The notes: a model not told the origin generated them from the letters alone. A stretch of 64,000 nucleotides of DNA from Bretschneidera sinensis (GCA_023935145.1 CM043699.1:132068536-132132535); one strand, 5' to 3'; positions 1 to 11,806 are shown, counted from the first letter of the stretch. A program made the numbers and translations.

Positions 1-196
1 TTTAATTTTCCTATTTTAGCTTCGATCTTATAAATAAGGTCTTAGGGTTTCGTTATCATTATTATTGTATTTGCATAATTTTAAATAAAACATCAGAGCT
101 GTTTCTTTGTATTGTTTAGGGTTTTTTCTTGTGTTACTCCCTGTGAACTATCTGTTCGATTAGCCTGCAAAATAATCGCTATTCTGCTCGGCGTCA
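1..196 (+). repeat. 5' LTR (3' portion only)
   Basis: Matches 4117-4312 base for base with about 8% divergence, mostly transitions, as expected from methylated-cytosine decay. It ends ..GGCGTCA just before the primer-binding site. The remainder lies outside the window, so the target-site duplication cannot be tested. Confidence 0.92.
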
Positions 197-198
197 GT

Positions 199-210
199 TG
201 GTATCAAAGC
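199..210 (+). other. Primer-binding site, initiator Met tRNA type
   Basis: TGGTATCAAAGC lies two bases after the end of the 5' LTR. It differs by one base from the standard plant iMet site TGGTATCAGAGC, where minus-strand DNA synthesis is primed. Confidence 0.85.
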
Positions 211-246
211 TTCAGCGTTTTCCTAGGGCAAGATTTCATCAGTTCC

Positions 247-1193
247 ATGGCTAGTGGTCGTGGTTGTCGTGGGTAGGTTCCGAACGAGGAAGCCCCACGC
301 CGTGATCGTAACGTTCAGGATGCGATGATTGAGGATTTACAGCGGCAAGTTGCAGAGTTAACCCAGTGTCTAGCGGCGCGGAATTTAGGTGATTGTGAGA
401 CAGAAGAACATGATTCCGATTCCAGTTTCGAAAACCTGTATCATAGTCTTGGTCGATTCAGGGAGCACCGTGGTTGGGAGGATCGTTATGGAGACCTCAG
501 ATTCAAAATGGATCTGCCCGAGTTTTCTGGTGTGTTACAGGCCAAGGGATTCGTCGATTGGTTGAATGAAGTGGAGCGCATTTTTGAGTATAAGGAAGTC
601 CCAGATCGTGTCAAGGTGAAACTGGTCGCCATCAAACTGAAGGGCAGAGCATCTGCGTGGTGGGAGCAGTTGAGGCGCTTGCGCGATCGGCAGGGCAAAG
701 CGAAGATCACAGATTGGGAGAAAATGAAGAAGAAGATGAAGGGTCACTTCCTTCCTTTCGGCTACACTCAAACCTTGTTTCAACGACTTCATTCGTTGAA
801 GCAAGGCACGAGATCAGTGGATGATTACATGGAGGAATTCTATCAATTGATAGCCCGGAATGATTTATCTGAGACAGAGGAGCAGATGGTGACACGGTAT
901 TTGGGGGGATTACGGCAGCCCTACAGGATGTCCTCAGCCTTCACTCGTTGTGGACAGTTTCGGAAGCATATCAGCGTGCACTTGTGGTTGAAAAACAGCA
1001 GAACAGGAGGCCAATGAACAGAGGCGATCAAAACAGTCGGCCAGTTCACCCGCAGGAATCCCGTCCTGCCCAGCAATCACCCCAAGGTAACCCTAACCCA
1101 AATATTAGATATTTCAGATGTGGTGAACATGAGCATAAATCAATTGAGTGCAGGAAGCCTGCTAGTAATAAGGGCAAAAAATCTCCTGATTGA
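247..1193 (+). pseudogene. gag of the gypsy element (broken)
   Basis: This region encodes the capsid/nucleocapsid precursor that packages element RNA. The likely ATG is at 247 and the same frame continues in the open stretch 325-1017, but TAG at 274-276 interrupts it after nine codons. The capsid part carries the Retrotrans_gag pattern (FxGxx..AxxWW..W..). Near 950-1017 the frame shifts, and the nucleocapsid follows in the frame of 948-1193. The zinc knuckle there reads YFRCGEHEHKSIEC: the second Cys, the His and the last Cys of the CCHC set are present, but the first Cys is Tyr. It cannot give a normal gag protein. Confidence 0.85.
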
Positions 1194-2685
1194 GGACGAT
1201 GGGGTAGACGAAACTGAGGAGATTGGAGAGCCTGTATATGACGATGATGAAGATGGAGATGTGTTGTATGGGGATGGCCATGAGACTCTGGTCGTTCGTA
1301 AGAGTCTACTGACCCCCAAGGGTGATTCAGGAGACGATTGGTTGAGGACCATTATTTTCCACACGACCTGTACAGTTGCAGAAAAAGTTTGCAAGATGAT
1401 TATAGATAGTGGCAGTTGTGAGAATGTGGCGTCTGAAGAGGCTGTCCATAAATTGCAGTTGAAAACAGATCGTCATCCTAAGTCGTACAAATTGTCTTGG
1501 TTGAATAAAAGCAGTGAGGTAACAGTGGATAGGCGTTGCCTAGTTTTTTTTTCGATTGGTAAGAAATATTTCGATAATGCTTGGTGTGATATTGTGTCTA
1601 TGGATGCTTGCCATGTATTGTTAGGCAGGCCTTGGCAGTATGATCGTAGTGTTATTCATGACGAGCGAAAAAACACATACTCCCTTAGCATCAAAGGGAA
1701 GAAGATTGTGTTGGCATCTCATCGGGAAAGAATCACTCCTACTCCGATTCCCAATAATACTAATCTGCTTTCGATGTCCAGGTTTATAGCGGAGGTTGAG
1801 CATGTAGACGTGGTCTATGCTCTGTTGCCTTGTGGGAATAGTGCAGTTGATCTGAATCCAGAATTACCAGCCGAAGTGCAGCAGCTGATGGTAGAGTTTT
1901 CTGACCTGATGCCGGAGGATCTTCCTCCTGGGTTGCCGCCTATGAGGAACATTCAGCATCAGATCGACCTTGTTCCAGAGTCTAGTTTGCCTAATCGACT
2001 GGTGTATCGCCTCAGCCCCAAGGAATCTGAAGAGTTGCAGCGACAGGTGGTAGAGTTGTTGGAGAGGGGCTACATCCGTGAGAGTATGAGCCCATGCGTG
2101 GTTCCTGCCCTACTAGTGCCGAAGAAGGATGGTTCTTGGCGTATGTGTGTTGATAGCAGAGCCATCAACAGGATCACAGTGAAATACCGGTTCCCAATTC
2201 CTCGCTTGGATGATATGTTAGACCAGCTGTCCGGTTCTAGGGTCTTCTCTAAAATTGACCTTAGAAGCGGATACCACCAGATCAGAATAAGGCCTGGAGA
2301 TGAGTGGAAGATAGCGTTTAAGACGCAGCATGGGTTGTATGAGTGGATGGTCATGCCCTTTGGGCTGTCCAATGCGCCTAGCACATTTATGAGGTTTATG
2401 CATCAGGTTTTACGGCCTTTCATAGGGAAGTTTGTTGTAGTTTACTTCGATGACATCCTCATTTATAGTCCGACGTGGGAGTCACATTTTGATCACCTCC
2501 GTGCTGTTTTTAATATGTTGAGGACAGAGCGCCTGTACATCAATCAGAAGAAGTGTTCTTTCTTCACTACTTCTGTTACTTTTCTGGGTTTTGTTGTATC
2601 TACTGATGGTGTTCAAGCAGATCAGTTGAAGGTAGATGCGGTCTTCTCGGATATCTATGTTGCAGATCTTCCTTCGGGAGGATAA
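1120..2685 (+). pseudogene. Protease and reverse transcriptase of the gypsy element
   Basis: A 521-codon open frame. The protease active-site motif is IIDSGSCENVAS (D-S-G). Further on is a complete gypsy reverse transcriptase core with KKDGSWRMCVDSRAIN, the FSKIDLRSGYHQIR block and the catalytic VVYFDDILIYS (YFDD). After the LGFVVS block the frame should run into the linker and RNase H. Instead it stops within about 25 codons, and the next recognisable sequence (about 2690) is already the integrase N-terminus. Roughly 1 kb carrying RNase H is therefore missing. The frame also has no link to gag. Confidence 0.88.
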
Positions 2686-2689
2686 TTGA

Positions 2690-4030
2690 GGAGGTAACTA
2701 ATGGTCAACGACATGTTTTTATTTTGCATAATGGTTATCTATTTCGTGGATTGCAGTTGTGCGTTCCAGATTGTTCACTAAGGCAGCAGATTATTAGTGA
2801 ACTTCATAACGAGGGTCACTTTGGGCGAGACAAGACGTTGGCCCTGATTTCCTCTAACTATTATTGGCCCTGATTTCCTCTAACTATTATTGGCCCAAAT
2901 TGACCAGTGACGTGGCTCATCATGTGGAGCGTTGTTATGTGTGCCAGCGGTCCAAGGGAGTTCTCACTAATGCGGGCCTGTACACACCCTTACCTGTACC
3001 TGAAGCCCCTTGGTTCGATGTTAGTATGGACTTTGTGTTGGGCTTACCTCGTACCCAACGGGGCATGGATTCTATTTTGGTGGTGGTTGACAGATTTTCC
3101 AAGATGGCCCATTTTATACCTTGCAGGAAGACAATAGATGCTACCCGGATCGCCCATCTTTACTTCAAGGAGATTGTGCGTTTGCATGGTGTTTTCCGAT
3201 TCATCACTTCAGATCGTGACACCAAGTTCATGAGTCAGTTCTGAAAGAGTTTATGGGAGAAGCTGGGGACGAAGTTAAATTTTAGCAGTGCCTATCATCA
3301 TCAAACAGATGGTCAGACCGAGGTGGTGAACCGGAGTTTGGGAAACCTTTTGAGGAGCTTAGTAGGAACTAAACCGAAGCAGTGGGATATGGCATTACCT
3401 CAAGCAGAATTTGCCTATAACAGGTCGAAAAACAGAACCACCGGAATGAGCCCATTTGAGATTGTGTATGGTCAGAATCCGTCCGAGGTGCTTGACTTAG
3501 CCCCTATTCCACGAGTGGGTCGTTTGAATCCCAAGGCAGATGAGATGGCAGAACATCTTCGGAGTATCCATGAACAGGTGAAGCTGGCCATTCACGAGAG
3601 TAATGCCAAGTACAAGGCTCAGAGTGATAGTCATCGTCGTCAGGTACTCTTTGATGTTGGTGATTTTGTTTGGGCAGTATTAACTCGTGATCGTTTTCCT
3701 GTGGGAGAGTATAATAAGCTTCAGGAGCGGAAGATTGGACCCTGTGAGATCTTGCAGAAGATCAATGATAATGCCTACAGACTATGCCTCCCCAGTCATC
3801 TGAGGACTTCTGATGTATTTAATGTGAAACACCTGAGTCCTTGTTTTGTGGATTCCGATGAAGCTATTGTGAACTCGAGGACAAGTTCTTTCCAACCCGA
3901 GGCAACTGATGTAGGTGGACTACCTAGAACGGGCTACGGGCTCAGATTGGGCCCCGGAGACCCTAGTCTGATTGGAAACGGGCCAACGAACAAAACTGAG
4001 GACTATGTCCTCAACATAGCGGGGTTTTAG
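2690..4030 (+). pseudogene. Integrase and C-terminal domain of the gypsy element (broken)
   Basis: The His/Cys zinc-binding region (HNEGHFGRDK.. CYVCQRSKG) is followed by the DDE core: first Asp in [10 protein letters not shown], second Asp in ITSDRDTKF, and Glu in QTEVVNRSLGN. A GPY/F-like module (RKIGPCEILQK) follows. Three lesions are visible. A 26-bp tandem duplication at 2842-2893 shifts the frame inside the zinc domain. TGA at 3241-3243 replaces a codon just after the second catalytic Asp. The link to reverse transcriptase is lost. No chromodomain was recognised, but the C-terminus may overlap the 3' LTR. Confidence 0.88.
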
Positions 4031-4116
4031 CTAAAAAACGACGTTTAGGCCCTCAAATTGGCAGTTTACAGTTTTTAGGAAACTTTTTATTTTATTTAAT
4101 TTAAATTCGACCTTAA

Positions 4117-4312
4117 TTTAATTTACCTATTTTAGCTTTGACCTTATAAATAAGGTCTTAGGGTTTCGTTATCATTATTATTGTATTTGCATAATTTTAA
4201 ATAAGACATCAGAGTTGTTTCTCTGTATTGTTTAGGGTTTTTTCTTGTGTTACTTTCTGTAAACTATCTGTTCGACTAGTCTGCAGAATAATCGCTATTC
4301 TGTCTGGCGTTA
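4117..4312 (+). repeat. 3' LTR (portion matching the visible 5' LTR)
   Basis: Counterpart of 1-196. The full 3' LTR probably starts upstream, possibly at TGATG near 3907, inside the end of the polyprotein frame. It ends ..GGCGTTA at 4312. The next bases begin the flanking host sequence. Confidence 0.88.
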
Positions 4313-4890
4313 GCATCTCAGACAGTGAGGCAAAAGGTTGGCAACATGATACAAAAATATATGGAATCTCTTATGTACAGACTGAAAAAAGTAAGGATTC
4401 AATAAAGATTTGGTTCTTCTCTTCTTTGTATACTAGTTGGTGTTCTTCAAAATGATGCCTAAATTTGAGATTTCTTCTGCACTGAATATACAGAAGGGGT
4501 TGTTTATTAAAATGAGTGTTTACTTATTGTTCCGTAATGCTTCTCTTTCCGGGTACAGATCTGCTTAAAAGTTTTCGTCTAAGCGAGCTGTTATTTTCCA
4601 TTAGCTGTTTGTCACAATTTGGGGTAATTGTTACTAGGAGAACATTTACACATGAGATCTTATATGTTGTTGCTCATTTTATTGAAATTTATGTTAATTC
4701 TTGCTCATATATTTCTATGTTATCAGTGTCATCTACTTTTCATAAAGTACCATTTTTTTTAAGTACTTTATGTAAAGTATATACATATACGTACAGATGT
4801 TTGAGAATGTTGTTTCAACGAAACTGATTTGCATCCACTTCTGTTTTGATTTGACTTGCTTTGAACTTTTTTATTTTCTTGGTATTTCAG
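4313..4890 (+). other. Host flank of the gypsy insertion, probably intron of the DUF1664 gene
   Basis: AT-rich sequence ending in a polypyrimidine tract and TTTCAG before the first recognised DUF1664 exon. Its first ~85 bases form an open stretch ending in a GTAAGG donor-like site, but I recognise no protein. The N-terminal exon of DUF1664 is not visible, so the gypsy element may have landed in intron 1 with exon 1 outside the window. A perfect 10-bp hairpin stem lies at 4741-4750/4763-4772. Confidence 0.45.
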
Positions 4891-5619
4891 GTTTGACTGG
4901 CTCAGTTGTTTTGAGGAGTGGACAATTGTCTGAGCTTATTTCGCAGCTTCAAGAGCTGCTCGGGTGTGGATGAGGTTGGAATATCACCCCATCAGTACGA
5001 TAGTGCATTTATTGCAGCTCAGATATTGCGAATTCCTTGGTTTTATTGACTTTCAGTTTGTCATAAATTAAATTGGGCTTTCTATTTATTTTTTGTTTTG
5101 AGCAATGCAAAATTTTATTTATATAAAAAAAGAACTTTACATAAATAGAGATTGTTACCAACTAAAAAACAAAGCAAAAAAAAAATAGATCCTGCAGATA
5201 TTTCAAAACAAGTTACTGCAACAAGAAAAGAAAACTAAACTAAACAAAAATGAAAGAACAATTTCCAAAACTCTATTCAGAAGCTTGGCTAATCGCGAAT
5301 TATCATACAACACATTGTCATGATGACTAACTTCAAGCTTTTCTAAACCCAACATTCTATCTCTAACATCTGGTATAAATGAGAAGAGAATTACTTCTGT
5401 TAAATGGAAGAGCTTTAATGAAGTTTGGCAAATGTGATAAATGAATGCATTATAGACCAGCGTGAGCAGTATAGTAATAAGTGTTTCTGCCTTTCAATTC
5501 TTTGTCCTTTTCTATAGCATCATAGTCTATTTTGTTGGAAATGCTCAGTATTGCTAAGGTTAAAGGTGAAGGCCAGGATAAGGTGTTGGAGGCTTTTTTC
5601 AAAGAAACAATTTAGGTGT

Positions 5620-5880
5620 GTACTTATTATAGATTTTTAGGGGTAATTCTAGTGTTAGTGGGGCTTTCTTTCTTTGGAAGAGCATTTGGAAGGTCAAAGT
5701 GGCTCCTAAAGTTGCTTTCTACGTCTAGACTGTGATGTGAGGTTAATATTTTCAGTGGATATCTGATCAGGGAAGAAAAAATATTGTAGATTGGTGTTGT
5801 ATGTGTAAAACCAGTGATGAGGCGAAGGATCATCTATTGTTACCATGTGTGAGGGTATTGATTACGTGGTCCCTAAATTT
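5620..5880 (+). mobile_element. LINE fragment (reverse-transcriptase zinc-binding region)
   Basis: Lies in an intron of the DUF1664 gene. Broken frames read LWKSIWKVKVAPKVAFYV and DWCCMCKTSDEAKDHLLL, the zf-RVT region found near the C-terminus of plant L1-type LINE reverse transcriptases. It has stops and frameshifts. Its boundaries and any poly(A) tail were not resolved. Confidence 0.6.
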
Positions 5881-7105
5881 TTTTTTCGGTTGGAATTTCA
5901 TGGGTGGTTCCAAGAACAATTGCTGAGTTGTTAATGGTTGGTAGGCTGTATGTTGGATAATATTATTCTTGCGCTGTCTTATTAAATATTATGAACTGAT
6001 AAATTCTTGACATCTACTTGAAGCCAAATCTTAAATTAGATGTGATTGAGAAGTTGGGTTTTGTACTTTCACCACTGGATAGAGCACATCATTTTTCTTG
6101 GCTTTGTCAATATCTGTTAGCTTTAGCAAGGCTTTGGAGTTTGGTCAGTTATATCAATAACCACTCAAGCCAGCACCTAGACGGCTAGACCTCTTGCCTA
6201 GAGTCTTCCTGATGTTTTGAAAAAAATTGGTGGCATCGAGTCTTGCTACCTTTTTTGAAAAGACAAAATTTGAAAGAAAATAATTGATATTTGGAATTGG
6301 TGAGGACCAATTACAACAAAAAAGAGTGAAAGATCTCATTATGATTGTAAGCCATTTATGTTATTTATCTCCATGAAGTTCATATTTATCTTCTTGGATT
6401 TTTTTTTTCATCCGTTTTCCTTCAGATTCGACAATTGGCACAAGAGATCAAGGAATTAACAATGTCCAGTCCAGTAACCATCTTCAGTGGGAATTCTGCC
6501 TCTAGCGGTATGTATATGAAATTATTTTTTAATAACTTTAGATATTAAATAATTTGTATCTGTCCTTGTCTTCTTTTCTGTACTTTCTTGATTGAATGAT
6601 ATTGCTTGTTCATCTTTATTTGGTCCAACAATTGAATCTTATCTAACAACGTAAGAATCATGGAGGTCTATCCAACCTTCCAAAGGGTCTCAACCAGGAC
6701 ATTCTTGTGTAACAGCTGATAATCAATTTTTGTAGTATGAGTGCAACTCATGCAAGCTGGGTTGGGTTAGAGTTAAAAACCCAAACCAAATGTATTAAAT
6801 TTTAAACACTAACCCAACATAACATGAGTTTCAAGCTATTGAACTGATCCAAAGCCCAGCTTGTCTTCAATTCTGTGTGTTCAGGTTTGATCCGGCTTGT
6901 AAAAGATACGTTTTTATCAAGCAAGATATGTTTTTATGGAAGATTGTAAAAGAGAAGTTGTTTGGAATATGTTTGGATGGCTTTGTCAAATATTTGACTT
7001 TTGTATTTTTAACGTGTGATAACCAATAAAAAAATATTTAGCATATAAATTCATAATACTCCATTCAAAATATAAACGGTAAGTGTCTAATCACATTTTA
7101 TATGT

Positions 7106-7372
7106 ATATCAACAACTCCAAATTGGATCAGTTTCTCCTCAACAAATAAGTACTTGGGCCAATAAAATCCTACCTAATGGAGAGATAGTTGGAGAGGTGA
7201 CAAAACCTTATACTTTTCATTACAAAACCAATAAACCGGAAAAAGATGGATTATTTTGTGAAAGAATTTTTGGGCCTATAAAGGGTGGAATTTGCACTTG
7301 TGGAAATTATCGAGTGATCGGAGATGAAAAAGAAGACTCGAAATTTTGTGAACAATGCGGAGTTGAATTTGT
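7106..7372 (+). pseudogene. rpoC1: Nuclear copy of plastid rpoC1 5' region (NUPT)
   Basis: The frame reads [11 protein letters not shown].., the block [39 protein letters not shown] and CEQCGVEFV. This is the N-terminus of the plastid-encoded RNA polymerase beta' subunit, including its zinc-binding cysteines (CTCG..CEQC). It starts a few codons into the plastid gene and ends abruptly at GVEFV, about 265 bp in all. It lies inside the 2.4-kb intron of the nuclear DUF1664 gene (6508-8923), so it is a plastid-to-nucleus transfer and not a working gene. No stop has accumulated in the fragment, which suggests a recent transfer. The plastid gene itself would continue into a long second exon that is absent here. 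Confidence 0.9.
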
Positions 7373-9937
7373 GTGTATTGATGTCTTTGTCTGTATGTAT
7401 AATTTATAGAATTGTATGGCCCTGCAAAATGTGCTAGAAACATTTGACTATATATTACATTTTGATTTTTATACACACTTTTTGCCACATTGTGGTTCTA
7501 ACTATTCATCAACACAATCAATAGCTATTTTTTTCTAGTCCAGTTTACTTTTTTATTTCAAATTTAAAAGCTACCAAATAATGTGTATTATATCTGGCTC
7601 AACATTAAGAAAGAAATCATGTTCTTCATGGAAACATAAAAAGAGACAAAATTACATACAATTCTTCCCAAAACTACACTTAAGGACTTATAAGCTATTC
7701 ATATTTTCTTAGTTCCTTGACGTCTTTTTGGATAAAATTTTTTCTGAATGCACACAAGTGAGTGCTTTCTAAGTGAAGCATGAGTAATACATTGAAGAAA
7801 AGAAGCATCCAAAGCACTCACACACGCACACACATGCACAAACAATAAGAAAATGCTATTGGAAGCTTGTTTTGAATCTATGGAGTACAAAATGTATTTA
7901 AAGTGATATTTAGATGAGTTAGTTTAACTTTACTTTGACCCGAGGCTTGCTGCCCAATTCACATTTTTTGAGTCTTGAGACGATGTTTTGCTTTGATTGT
8001 CCAGGTAGAAGGTAAAGAGAGATCAGAAGTGGGATTTTCTTAAAGGACTTGATTGGTGCATGGAAATTAAAAAGGAGTTTAAAATTATAATTGTAATTTG
8101 AGTACTTTCTTCTTCTTCTTCCTTTCTTTTTTTATGTAATTTGAGTATTGGTATTAATAACATTGACCTTGAATCATGATTCCTTGATTTGGGTTCTATT
8201 AAGAACTAAATTATAAAGTTTAAATTCTGGAAAAGTGAAAACTAACCAACAATTGAAAGCATTTAATAGAATTGAAACCAACTCCTTAAAAAAAAAAGGT
8301 GTGATAAGCGTTATCCTTGAGACTTGACTTGATGTATCGAGAAACAATTATAACAGTGACTTAAATGCACTATCTTTGTGTGTAGACGTTGAGGTTGTAT
8401 TATAGATGAATAAGTGTTTGTTGCTATCATTCTCTGGAGTCTGGACTAAGTTGATAACCAATGTCATAAGGTTGCTAATATACTACTATAAAACAGAGGG
8501 CATGCTGAAGTGTAAATAAAAGATGTTAATATGCAGTGATGCTCTAATTGAAACTTATCGCACACTTTTGTAGAAATACGTCCTCAGATCCACTTCCTAC
8601 ATTCGAAAATTGTTACATTTTTAGTTATTGGGTCAGAGATTACCAGCAAACTAAATTATAGATTTTATTTGTATACTTTTTCTGATGCCAGTTATGCCAT
8701 TGCAAATGTATTCATTTGTAGCAAAGTCGAAGATTCCATTTCTATTGGGAACTCCTTGTCGATTCACTGACACCATGTCTGCTATATTTTTGTGTTTAGC
8801 ATATATTCTAAGCTCATAAATTTCCTAATAAAATTATAAGCCATGTACTTATATGCTAATGGTGTTTTAACAAAGGAGGTATCATATACTTGTGGAAGCT
8901 CACACTTTTTCTTGTGCACACAGGGAGTTACGCATCTTATCTAGTGCCAGCTGCTATACTTGCAGCTATGGGATATTGTTACATGTGGTGGAAGGTAATA
9001 TTTTTACTTACAACCCAAAAGGCAAAACATTGTTGTTCAGAATTGCTTTCTGTGTCGTGCTTCAAAGCAAATGTACATTTCTGACTTGTCGGTTTATTTA
9101 TATTATTTATTTCTTTATTGGGCAGGGCTGGTCATTTTCTGATGTAATGTTTGTGACAAAGAGTAATATGGTGAATGCTGTTGCAACTGTGTCAAAACAA
9201 GTAGAGAATATATCAGAAACATTGGCTGTAAGTAGGATTCATTTCCCTTTTTGTGTAATTACTTCTTTCCAATTGTCCTATTCTTTTTTTTTTTTTTTCA
9301 TGGTTGGCAAAACATTTGATTGTGATTCCACCATCCATTCATGCAGTCAACAAAGAGACATCTAACAAAGAGGTTGGAAGGATTGGACTGGAAGCTGGAG
9401 GAGCAGCATGAAACATCTAAGATCATTGCAAATGATGTACATAAAACTAATCTCCTTTCTAGCTAAATGCATGTTTTAACTAAGATATAGGAAATTCTGT
9501 TAGGTGGATGGATTCCAATGTAGGGTCAAATAACTCTTCACTAGTAGATATTGCTTTCTGTTGCATTGTGTAGCTTTTGAACTGAATTTTCAAGAATTCA
9601 AAAGAAAAATTTATCTGAGATGATAGTGGATACTGTGCTTATATTACATGCGATTTTTACTTCAATGCAGGTAAATGAGATGAAATCAGATCTTTCTCAA
9701 ATTGGGTTTGATGTTGAGACAATTCAGCAAATGATATCTGGACTTGTGAGATGCATTTCTCCCCCTTATATTTTTTAATTATTTCTGGCATGCAAAACTT
9801 GGATTAGGCTTATAAGAATACTTTGTTGATATTTATTTGTCACTGAACTTGACAGGAAGGGAAGATTGAACTTCTTGAAAGCAAACAGGTTATATCTTTA
9901 GTACTGTAATTAAAATGACTGCATTCTACTGTATGCA

Positions 9938-10729
9938 ATCACTTAGAAGTTCTGAGGTGTTTGATTTCTTCCACTATTTTCAACATCATACAGGATATGA
10001 CCAACTCAGGTCTTTGGTATCTGTGCCAAGTTGCTGGAGGCTTTAAAGATGGGCTAAATACTAAACTTTTTCTGGTTCATCTGTATGCATTTTCATTTTA
10101 TGTAGTTTTAATCCATGCCAAAAAAAAATCAGTGTGGTCTGAAGATTTTAGGTTACACTCTGAACTCCTAATTTTTTTCCTCCCCTTTTCTATTCGATGG
10201 CCATTATCCCGAGTTGTTACTTAAGATATTGTTTCTTGTACTTTTGGTAGGATGTTGGTGCTAAGCTAGCCATTGATTCATCAGTGACACAAGAGGATAA
10301 AACGCCCAAGGTAATTGTGAGTCACATTTTCTTAGATGTTATCCTATTTCATTATCCACTGACGCGCTCCAATAATATATTTTAGGGGCTCCAATTCCTG
10401 GCGGAAACTAATGAGTCTACAGCAATTGATAAACCATTGATGAGCACAAAGAAAAATGATCTGGACAATCTCTCTGGTGAGAATGTCCCAACCATGAAAA
10501 CAAGAATACACAGGTCATATCCAGTTGGAATTTCATGGGGCCGTGACGTGTTGGGATCTGGATTGTGGTATTTTTCTCCCTTCCATTTATCAAGTTTGTG
10601 AGCGTATTCTTTAATATTCATTCCATGGACAAATGTGGTTCTTGGACATTCCCTACTTTCCTTAATGCATACAGAAATCTAGTGTATATTTTACATGTAA
10701 TTTATGAAATTTTGCAGAATCCCAGTATG
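9938..10729 (+). repeat. Inverted-duplication arm 1 (3' end of DUF1664)
   Basis: The last exons and 3' flank of the DUF1664 gene recur in opposite orientation at about 15985-16945. Introns and 3' flank match as well as exons, so this is a DNA-level duplication and not retroposition. Confidence 0.8.
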
Positions 10730-11393
10730 CTATGCTTTATTGCCAGGAAATTTTGGGGAATTATTGGAATCATGATATTGAAGTAACTCTTTTGAGGATT
10801 TTGTTCTACGAAAGTGGCGTCTTGAGGAACAAATTAGGGTTTGAAGTCAGTTCTAAGTTGAAAATGAGGGCAGTATGGTGATGGTAGAATTGGAATGTCA
10901 ACAATATCTTTTCTTTTCGAAGCTGTATTTGTAGTTGGTGCTTTAAGAAAGCACAGTTAGTTATTGCTGATAAAATACATCAAATGTTAGCCTCCAATTA
11001 AAATCATATTAAGTTTTGAAGTAGATTTTTGGTTGTGTTCTCATTGATATAGATGGAATACATAATGGTTTATAACCGAGTTGCTTTAGAGATAGAGATG
11101 CAAATGGTTGTTTTTTTTTTAATATAAAAAAACGGTAGATTGCATTAAAAAGTTAGTGGTTTTGAATGAAAAGGAATAAAGATTATTAAATCAAATAATA
11201 ATAAGGATTTAAGTCAATTCATTAATAAATTTAAGTCAAATGAGGAAAAAAAAGGTAAATTTATTTAATAAAAATAATTATATTTAAGAGGTTATGACAG
11301 TAACTATTTTGACAACCTTTAAAAAAAAATTCAGAAAAGACAACAAATACAAACCCATCTAGACCCTGCATTAACTGTACAATTGTAAAACAA
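10730..11393. other. Intergenic AT-rich spacer between DUF1664 and eIF1A copy
   Basis: No coding signal was recognised. It contains A/T homopolymer runs (for example near 11111-11140 and 11320-11333) and no clear element boundaries. Confidence 0.5.
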
Positions 11394-11806
11394 GCTAGGG
11401 TTTGGATGTAGAGGAATCAGATTTTTTTCTATCAACAACTCTCAATCTTCACCTGTCAGCGAAAAGGTTTGTCCCAAAATTCGGCTTATTATGTCAAGTT
11501 AGATTTATTCCAACAAATTTTTTTGTCCGGGTGTTATTTATGTATTAAATTTTCATCCTTTTAAAGTTGAATTGAACGTAGAGTTAAACTGACTTGCAAA
11601 CTTTCTGAATTTTTGGTGAAAACCCAAATTAGATTTTCAGTTGTTGTGTATTTGATTGAACATGTTTTAATTGGTATGATTTTCAGTTGTATTATAATTT
11701 TGTGGTTACGAGTACGAATGATTTTTTTCAGTTTATGCCTTTTTTGCTCTTGCCAAATGCCCCAACTAATTGATTTTGTTTAGGCACAGCAACAGAATCA
11801 GAAACC

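Larger units (their letters stand above)
1..4312 (+). mobile_element. Ty3/gypsy LTR retrotransposon, decayed, 5' end cut by window
   Basis: Bases 1-196 and 4117-4312 are the same sequence at a constant offset of 4,116, with about 16 substitutions and no indels, so they are the ends of two LTRs. The upstream LTR is truncated by the window. Next to it lies a primer-binding site for initiator Met tRNA, then gag, protease, reverse transcriptase and integrase in gypsy order (integrase last). The reverse transcriptase wording resembles CRM/Reina-type chromoviruses; this lineage call is tentative. The 3' LTR may begin with TGATG near 3907, giving an LTR of about 406 bp, but this cannot be checked without the 5' end. 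The element cannot move on its own: it has an in-frame stop near the gag start, a gag frameshift, loss of RNase H, a 26-bp duplication and a stop in integrase. Confidence 0.93.
4891..10601 (+). pseudogene. DUF1664 (bZIP-annotated coiled-coil) protein gene, decayed
   Basis: Ten exons of a plant DUF1664 protein can be traced: 4891-5022, 6426-6507, 8924-8994, 9126-9227, 9347-9436, 9671-9745, 9856-9888, 9994-10074, 10251-10310, 10386-10601. Exon 8924-8994 encodes a hydrophobic, probable transmembrane stretch (SYASYLVPAAILAAMGYCYM). It is followed by the GWSFSDVMFVTKSNM block and a coiled-coil tail (KRLEGLDWKLEEQHE, LSQIGFDVETIQQM). The family is often labelled 'bZIP' but its function is unknown. 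Damage: one extra base near 4965 brings TGA in frame at 4971-4973; the donor after 5022 reads AT instead of GT; the donor after 10074 is GTTCAT; the last exon lacks four bases relative to the inverted copy near 16.36 kb, replacing the C-terminus. Exon 1 is not seen. It is probably non-functional. Confidence 0.82.

Noticed and set aside
4741..4772. Perfect 10-bp hairpin CATAAAGTAC/GTACTTTATG
   Set aside because: Short, AT-rich and isolated in intron-like sequence; no sign of a terminator or small RNA.
7083..7409. Open frame with strong similarity to RNA polymerase beta'
   Set aside because: Not a bacterial or functional gene: only the first part of plastid rpoC1 is present, inside a nuclear intron, so it is called a plastid-derived insertion.
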